From positions 1-11,432 of the forward strand of contig URTQ01000034.1 in the NCBI GenBank assembly GCA_900550855.1: a stretch of 11,432 nucleotides of DNA. Reading direction: 5' to 3'. Source of the DNA: an uncultured Eubacteriales bacterium (GTDB lineage: Bacteria > Bacillota > Clostridia > Christensenellales > CAG-917). Position 1 is the first letter of the stretch. Each line of letters opens with the position of its first letter. Below the pieces are notes generated by a model. The model was not told the origin of the DNA and did not search any database. It worked only from the letters and a program-made list of their open reading frames with translations. The position numbers were made by a program, and so were the translations under genes. Shown here piece after piece: positions 6,494 to 11,432 of this stretch.

Positions 6494-7870
6494 ATGGCGT
6501 ACGCATTGACGGTTTTGGTCGTGACGGTGTTTTTCATCGTATATACGGTTGTGAAAAAGAATCCCAAAGAGGTGTATTTTCCCGTGCTTACAAACGCCGA
6601 GTACGAGGAAAAGTCGAAACTTCTCGTATTCGATTTTCAATCGGCGGACAAGGGAAGCGAAATAGAGGACAAAAAGTACAAAAGGCACATAAAATGGCTG
6701 CTTTTCAAGTTGAAAAACAAAAAATACAAGGGAATATTTTCGACTTTTTGTGAGGATAGGCAGGTTGTCGATAAGATTTGCAAAATAGATTTCAGCGCGC
6801 TTTGCGACAATCCGAGCGTAAACGGCAAGCCGAGAGCGGTGGAACTTGCAAGATTTTGCCTTGCGTCTACGGGTTGGATTTTCGTCGAAGACAGATTCAA
6901 AACGATTGTAAACGAACATAACAGGCTCAAAACGCTGACTTTTACCGAGATAACGACGATGAAAGAGGCGTTTTTGTACGTTATTCTCGAAAAAATTTAC
7001 TTTGTTCTCGAAAACTTGAATACTGTTGCAAAAGCGATGAATCTTGCAAAAAAGTACGTTAAAGACAACGGAACGGCGTTCGACAACAAAAAATATAAGA
7101 GTTTTGCAAAATCCAAACTGTTTTTGGAACTTTGTATGATTGAGTCGAATTATCAAAAAAACGACAAAGAGAGTCTGGACGGCGTTATCGACGGATTGTA
7201 TATGACGTATTCGAGACTTTGCGACAGTGCGGAATCCGTGCTGAATTTCGATTTTTCGAGATATTACACACCGCTTGAAATATACGACAAATTCGATTGT
7301 TTTGCAAATGCGACAGAAAACCAAAAATTCGGTTTCTTGTCGCTTGCAAGCAATTTGAGTGAGAAAGAAAACCTCGACGAATTTATGTATGCAATTCGAG
7401 TTGAAAAGTATATGCAAAGTGCGTCGGCAGGGCATAGCAAAGTGAAAAAGGCGGATTTTTTCGACAAATCGATATGCATTCTTTCTCACAAAAAGGACAT
7501 CGCAATGCTCGGTGCGGCGTTGAGTTCTGATTTCTTTATGCGAGTATTTTTCGATAAAAAATCCACAAAAGAAAACAAAAGTATTTCAAAATTAGTCGAT
7601 TTTGAGAATAGTTTTGAGCCGATATACAAGTTTAACAATTTGAATTTCGGCATTTCCACGCTCGGCGACGTTTTGCGCATATCGCCGCATTTGCCCGACA
7701 ATATCGAAAGCGCGGACGTCGTGTTTTCAAACAACGGAATTAAACATACGATGCACATAAAGCGCGGCGACGATACCAGAATTTATCTCGGAAACACGAG
7801 GATAGAGGGAACGAATTATATTCGACTTGCAAACAAACCGCTTGACGTTACCGTTATTGTAAAGAAATAA
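6494..7870 (+). CDS. Membrane-anchored protein resembling an internally deleted cyclic beta-glucan synthase/GH94
   Basis: The product is 458 residues. An N-terminal hydrophobic helix (2-20) followed by KK is a signal anchor. Residues about 75-175 (KGIFSTFCED, GKPRAVELARF, LTFTEITTMKEAFLYVILEK) read like the N-terminal region of NdvB-type synthases. There the pattern is G-x-PR-x-Y-x-LA..., then L-x-I-x-ELW-x-x-P-x-MLR-x-x-L-x-E. Residues about 252-312 resemble the following YxRMDF...YR..VE.LA...S segment. Residues 385-457 (GDVLRISPHLP, NNGIKHTMHI, IEGTNYIRL, DVTVIVKK) resemble the C-terminal beta domain of GH94 enzymes (GDxLRIDPCLP..., xxYHIxVxN, L.GK.I.....IPL, H.V.VxL). The glycosyltransferase, membrane and phosphorylase modules that make those proteins about 2800 residues long are absent. 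The frame is intact and codon use matches the neighbours, so it does not look like a pseudogene. The likeness was judged by eye. Function is unknown; it lacks the parts needed for catalysis. Confidence 0.5.
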   Translation: MAYALTVLVVTVFFIVYTVVKKNPKEVYFPVLTNAEYEEKSKLLVFDFQSADKGSEIEDKKYKRHIKWLLFKLKNKKYKGIFSTFCEDRQVVDKICKIDFSALCDNPSVNGKPRAVELARFCLASTGWIFVEDRFKTIVNEHNRLKTLTFTEITTMKEAFLYVILEKIYFVLENLNTVAKAMNLAKKYVKDNGTAFDNKKYKSFAKSKLFLELCMIESNYQKNDKESLDGVIDGLYMTYSRLCDSAESVLNFDFSRYYTPLEIYDKFDCFANATENQKFGFLSLASNLSEKENLDEFMYAIRVEKYMQSASAGHSKVKKADFFDKSICILSHKKDIAMLGAALSSDFFMRVFFDKKSTKENKSISKLVDFENSFEPIYKFNNLNFGISTLGDVLRISPHLPDNIESADVVFSNNGIKHTMHIKRGDDTRIYLGNTRIEGTNYIRLANKPLDVTVIVKK

Positions 7871-7999
7871 TTTGTTACTTTATTGCTGTAAATCACTATG
7901 TTTTCTGCGCGCTTTTTACGGTTAGCGACGGAAGATAAACAACCATACGTTTTCTTTGTTTTTTTTGTAATTCGCAATGATTTTTTGATGTTTTGAAGG

Positions 8000-8042
8000 C
8001 GTTTTGACACAATTTTTCGACGTTTCGACACCGTTTTGGCAC
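8000..8042 (+). repeat. Three direct repeats upstream of the pheS promoter
   Basis: CGTTTTGACAC (8000-8010), CGTTTCGACAC (8021-8031) and CGTTTTGGCAC (8032-8042) share CGTTTYGRCAC, spaced 21 and 11 bp, that is two turns and one turn of the helix. The last copy ends 6 bp before the -35 box. They may bind a regulator. The rest of the gap 7871-8048 is T-rich with no gene, T-box or obvious terminator for the preceding gene. Confidence 0.5.
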
Positions 8043-8048
8043 ATTTTG

Positions 8049-8077
8049 TTGACTTATTATTTTTATATTGTTATTAT
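8049..8077 (+). promoter_or_regulatory. Promoter of pheST
   Basis: TTGACT (8049-8054), 17-bp spacer, TATTAT (8072-8077). Transcription would start near 8084, giving a leader of about 48 nt that contains the small hairpin CGCAC/GTGCG (8099-8103/8109-8113) and the ribosome site TAGGAG (8121-8126). Confidence 0.75.
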
Positions 8078-8131
8078 TTTTTAGATATTTAGCGTGCGCG
8101 CACATCGCGTGCGAAGAATTTAGGAGTTGTT

Positions 8132-9151
8132 ATGAAAGAAAAAATGGACGCTATCAAAAACGCCGCTCTCGAAATGATCGAGAAGGCTCAAACGTCGCAA
8201 GATCTCAACGACGTCAGAGTCAAATATCTCGGCAAAAGCGGCGAAATCTCTATGCTTATGAGAGATATGGCAAACGTACCCAAAGAGGAACGTCCGATGA
8301 TGGGCAAACTTGTCAACGAATTGCGCTCGGCGGTCGAAACCGTGCTCAATCAAAAGACCGAACAAGTCGAAGAGCAAGAAAAACTCGCTCGCCTCAAAGC
8401 AGAGGAAATCGACGTTACTTTGCCGTCTAATCGTGAAAATCTCGGCACTTTGCATCCTCTTACGCTTATCACGAGAGAACTTATCGATATTTTCTCGGGT
8501 ATGGGATTTTCCGTCGTGGAAGGTCCTGAAATCGAAAGCGATTTGTACAATTTTCAACTTCTCAACGTGCCGAAAGACCATCCCGCACGCGATATGCAGG
8601 ACACTTTCTATATCAATGACAACATCGTGCTTCGCACGCAAACTTCCGCAGTTCAAGCGCGCGTTATGCAAGCAGGCGAGCCGCCTATCCGCATAATTTC
8701 ACCCGGTAAGGTATATAGAAGCGACGACGACGCGTCCCACAGCCCGATTTTCAATCAATTCGAGGGACTTGCAATCGACAAACACATCACTATGGGCGAT
8801 TTGCAAGGTTGCTTGCAAACGTTTGCTGAAAAACTCTTCTCGAAAGATACGAAAGTCAGACTTCGCCCGTCCTATTTCCCGTTCACAGAGCCGTCCGTCG
8901 AGGTTGATGTCACTTGCTCTATGTGCCACGGAAAAGGATGCAGAGTCTGCAAAGGCACGGGCTGGGTCGAGATTCTCGGCGCAGGTATCGTCAATCCGCA
9001 CGTCCTCGATATGTGCGGCATAGACAGCAGCGTTTACAGCGGCTTCGCATTCGGATTCGGTATCGACCGTATCGCTATGATAAAATACGGCATTCCAAAC
9101 ATCAAAATGCTCTACGAAAACGACGTGCGTTTTCTCAAACAATTCAACTGA
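8132..9151 (+). CDS. pheS: Phenylalanyl-tRNA synthetase alpha subunit
   Basis: Catalytic subunit of the (alpha-beta)2 enzyme that charges tRNA-Phe with phenylalanine. The product is 339 residues, typical of bacteria. The N-terminal coiled coil (1-90, ending in EEQEKLARLKAEEI) contacts tRNA. The class II core follows: motif 1 region HPLTLITRELIDIFSGMGF near 110-130, motif 2 with SPIFNQFEGLAID near 200-212, and motif 3 GFAFGFGIDRIAMIKYGIPN near 305-325. FTEPSVEVDV and GAGIVNPHVLDMCGID form the amino-acid pocket. An insert CSMCHGKGCRVCKGTGW has four cysteines in CxxC/CxxC layout, common in Firmicute PheS. TAGGAG precedes the ATG by 5 nt. The stop codon is 9 nt before pheT. Confidence 0.97.
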   Translation: MKEKMDAIKNAALEMIEKAQTSQDLNDVRVKYLGKSGEISMLMRDMANVPKEERPMMGKLVNELRSAVETVLNQKTEQVEEQEKLARLKAEEIDVTLPSNRENLGTLHPLTLITRELIDIFSGMGFSVVEGPEIESDLYNFQLLNVPKDHPARDMQDTFYINDNIVLRTQTSAVQARVMQAGEPPIRIISPGKVYRSDDDASHSPIFNQFEGLAIDKHITMGDLQGCLQTFAEKLFSKDTKVRLRPSYFPFTEPSVEVDVTCSMCHGKGCRVCKGTGWVEILGAGIVNPHVLDMCGIDSSVYSGFAFGFGIDRIAMIKYGIPNIKMLYENDVRFLKQFN

Positions 9152-9160
9152 GGTGCGAAT

Positions 9161-11432
9161 ATGTTAGTTCCTATTTCCTGGCTTAAAGATTATGTGGACA
9201 TCAACGTTTCAATCCCGACTCTCGCAAAAAAACTCGTCGGAATCGGTTTTGAAGTGGAAGATATTATTTATCAAGAAAAACAAGCGACCAACGTCGTCGT
9301 CGGAAAAATCGTCAAGGTTGAAAAACATCCCAACGCCGACCGTTTGCGCGTGACTCAAATCGATATCGGTTCAAAGACCATTCAAGTCGTAACCAACGTT
9401 CCCGTTGAGGGCGGCGAAACCATTGCTGTCGCGCTTGACGGCGCGCACCTTGCAGACGGTCACGACATCAAAAAAGGCGAACTCAGAGGCGTTGTCAGCG
9501 AAGGTATGCTTTGCGGTCTCGAAGAAGTCGGCGTAACCGAAGACGACGTGCAAAATCAAAAAATGGGTGACATAATTCGCTTTGCAGAGGGCACGACGCT
9601 CGGTCAAAACGCGCTCAAAGCACTCGGATACGACGATATTATCCTTGACGTGAGCGTCACGGCAAATCGTCCCGACTGCAACAGCATTTACAAAATGGCA
9701 AAAGAAGTCGCGGTCGCGCTCAACACCGATTGCAGAGAACCCGTCATCGACTATAAGGTTTGCTCTTGCGGCGCAAAAGTCACCGATATGGTCAGCGTCG
9801 ACGTGCAAAATCAAGAACTTTGCCCCAGATATATGGCGGCAGGCGTGAAGAATATCAAGATTTTCCCGTCCTCGCAAACGATTAAATCGAGATTGAGAGC
9901 GGTGGGTATTCGTCCGATAAACAACATCGTCGATATCACCAACTACGTTCTCATCGAAATCGGTCAACCGATGCACTCGTTTGACAAGAGAGAACTCACG
10001 GGCGACAAAATCGTCGTGCGCAACGCAAAAGAGGGCGAAGTTATCGTCACTCTCGACGGCAAAGAAAACAAACTCAATCCGAGTATGCTCGTCATCTGCG
10101 ACAGCGACAGACCCGTTGCGGTGGCAGGCGTTATGGGCGGCGTAAACAGCGGTATTCAAGACGACACGAACGAAGTCGTTTTCGAAGCGGCAAAGTTTGC
10201 CCGCGACAACGTTCGCCGCACCTCTCGCGCACTCAATCTTCGCTCGGACAGTTCGGCAAGATTCGAAAAGGGCATCGATTTTGCTTCGCAGGAATACGGA
10301 ATCAAACGTGCTTTGACTCTCGTATACCAAAGCGGCTCGGGCGACATCGTAGACGGTCTTATCGACGTGAAAGTGGATTATCAATCCCTCAGAGAGATTC
10401 CGTTCACAACCAAGAAAATTCAAGAAATTCTCGGCTGCAAAGTGCCTAAAAATACGCTTATTTCCATACTTGCCCGACTCGGAATCGAGGTTAGAGAAGA
10501 AGGAAAAACACTCGTCGCGCTCGTAAAAGAGGACAGAGAGGACATCGTCGGCGTGAACGACATCGCGGAAGAATTTATCCGCGTTTACGGATATTCGCAT
10601 ATCAAACCGACTTTGTTCGAGTTTGCGGGACTTGCAGAGGGCGGACTTCCCGACAAAAACAAGTTCGTGAACGTCGTGAAAGACACTTTGCGCGCGTGCG
10701 GACTTATGGAAAGCGTGACGTACTCGTTTACTTCGCCCAAATTCGCAACGCTCTTGAATCTCGACGAAAACGACGAGGCAAGAAATGCAATCCGACTCAA
10801 AAATCCGCTCGGCGAGGCACTCAGCGTTATGCGCACGACGCTTACGCACAGCATGATAGAAACCCTCGTTTACAATGCGACCCACTTCAACAAGAGCGCA
10901 AGACTTTTCGAGGTTGCGAACGAGTATTTGCCAAAGAGCCTTCCGCTCGAAGAATTGCCGAACGAAGAATGCAGACTTTGCATAGGCGAATACGGCGACG
11001 GCGCGGATTATTTCGAACTTAAAGGCGCAATCGAACAAGTGTTCAGAGCGTTGCATATCGGCGTCAAGTACGCAAGAGCAAACAAGCCGTTCTTGCACCC
11101 CGGCAGAAGCGCGGAAGTGTTCGTAAACGGCAAGAGTGTGGGGTATCTCGGCGAATTGCATCCCGACGTTCAAAAGAACTACGGCGTTGACAATACGAGA
11201 ATCTACGTTGCCGAAATCTCGATTGACGGCATTTTCAACAGCGAAAGCCTTGAAAAGAGCAAATGCGTTCCGTTCGGAAAATTCCCGAATATCGACCGCG
11301 ACCTCGCAGTCGTCGTTGACGAGAATGTGCTGGCACAAGACATAGTCGACGCGGTTAAAGGGGCAAAAATCAAGTTCCTCACCGACGTAAAAGTGTTCGA
11401 CGAATACAAGAGCGAACAAATCGGTAAGAATA
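9161..11432 (+). CDS. pheT: Phenylalanyl-tRNA synthetase beta subunit, cut by the window end
   Basis: Structural and editing subunit of PheRS; it hydrolyses mischarged Tyr-tRNA-Phe. About 757 codons are present, with no stop before the end, out of roughly 790-810 usual. Start MLVPISWLKDYVDI is the standard N-terminus, with GAGGTG (9150-9155) before the ATG. Domains in order: EMAP/OB tRNA-binding (about 40-150, VVVGKIVKVEKHPNADRLRV, GVVSEGMLCGLEEVG), then B3/B4 editing domain (about 205-390, CPRYMAAGV, IVDITNYVLIEIGQPMHSFD, AGVMGG). The B5 domain follows near 400-475, then the pseudo-catalytic core, and the first part of the C-terminal anticodon-binding domain (FGKFPNIDRDLAVVVDE). The reading frame is continuous throughout. 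It is cotranscribed and probably translationally coupled with pheS. The missing piece is only the rest of the last domain. Confidence 0.96.
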   Translation, partial: MLVPISWLKDYVDINVSIPTLAKKLVGIGFEVEDIIYQEKQATNVVVGKIVKVEKHPNADRLRVTQIDIGSKTIQVVTNVPVEGGETIAVALDGAHLADGHDIKKGELRGVVSEGMLCGLEEVGVTEDDVQNQKMGDIIRFAEGTTLGQNALKALGYDDIILDVSVTANRPDCNSIYKMAKEVAVALNTDCREPVIDYKVCSCGAKVTDMVSVDVQNQELCPRYMAAGVKNIKIFPSSQTIKSRLRAVGIRPINNIVDITNYVLIEIGQPMHSFDKRELTGDKIVVRNAKEGEVIVTLDGKENKLNPSMLVICDSDRPVAVAGVMGGVNSGIQDDTNEVVFEAAKFARDNVRRTSRALNLRSDSSARFEKGIDFASQEYGIKRALTLVYQSGSGDIVDGLIDVKVDYQSLREIPFTTKKIQEILGCKVPKNTLISILARLGIEVREEGKTLVALVKEDREDIVGVNDIAEEFIRVYGYSHIKPTLFEFAGLAEGGLPDKNKFVNVVKDTLRACGLMESVTYSFTSPKFATLLNLDENDEARNAIRLKNPLGEALSVMRTTLTHSMIETLVYNATHFNKSARLFEVANEYLPKSLPLEELPNEECRLCIGEYGDGADYFELKGAIEQVFRALHIGVKYARANKPFLHPGRSAEVFVNGKSVGYLGELHPDVQKNYGVDNTRIYVAEISIDGIFNSESLEKSKCVPFGKFPNIDRDLAVVVDENVLAQDIVDAVKGAKIKFLTDVKVFDEYKSEQIGKN

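Noticed and set aside
7896..8105. Lys/Asn-rich minus-strand reading frames ahead of pheS
   Set aside because: They come from a T-rich intergenic stretch, overlap the pheS promoter and have no ribosome site or motif.
8078..8131. T-box leader for pheST
   Set aside because: No AGGGTGGNACCGCG sequence or antiterminator is present, and the leader is too short.
9371..11419. Minus-strand reading frame of 682 codons
   Set aside because: It is an artefact of strong codon bias in pheT. The plus strand encodes an unmistakable PheT.

Overview
The window looks like chromosomal DNA of a Bacillota member, most likely an uncultured clostridial lineage. The signs are the gene order oapA-tlyA ... nadK-argR-recN (the classic Firmicute cluster), strong sigma-A type promoters, Shine-Dalgarno sequences of the GAGGTG type, and a pheS with the Firmicute-style CxxC...CxxC insert. 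It is almost entirely housekeeping sequence with no mobile elements or CRISPR.

Left part (1-2313). A good promoter at 45-73 drives a non-coding segment of about 570 nt that has many helices and no convincing reading frame. I identify it as OLE RNA (ornate, large, extremophilic RNA). It is followed directly by a four-helix membrane protein that matches its known partner OapA, then by tlyA, and the transcript ends at a bidirectional terminator (2285-2313). A palindrome resembling a Rex or Crp/Fnr operator lies just upstream of the promoter.

Middle part (2391-5902). A small membrane-protein gene on the minus strand interrupts the usual tlyA-nadK continuity. It and nadK have divergent promoters, each placed so close to the start codon that the mRNAs would be leaderless or nearly so. 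nadK, argR and recN follow as an operon (NAD phosphorylation, arginine repressor, recombination/repair ATPase).

Right part (6041-11432). RNase P RNA (rnpB) lies on the minus strand, convergent with recN and sharing its terminator, and its promoter sits back to back with that of a 458-residue protein. That protein looks like the N-terminal region and the C-terminal beta domain of a cyclic beta-1,2-glucan synthase/GH94-type giant joined without the catalytic middle. The pheST operon (phenylalanyl-tRNA synthetase) follows, with pheT cut off by the window end.

The two most rewarding items are the OLE RNA/OapA locus, which is a known but still poorly understood RNP system, and the internally deleted glucan-synthase-like protein. 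All assignments were made by reading the sequence; no database search or folding program was run.
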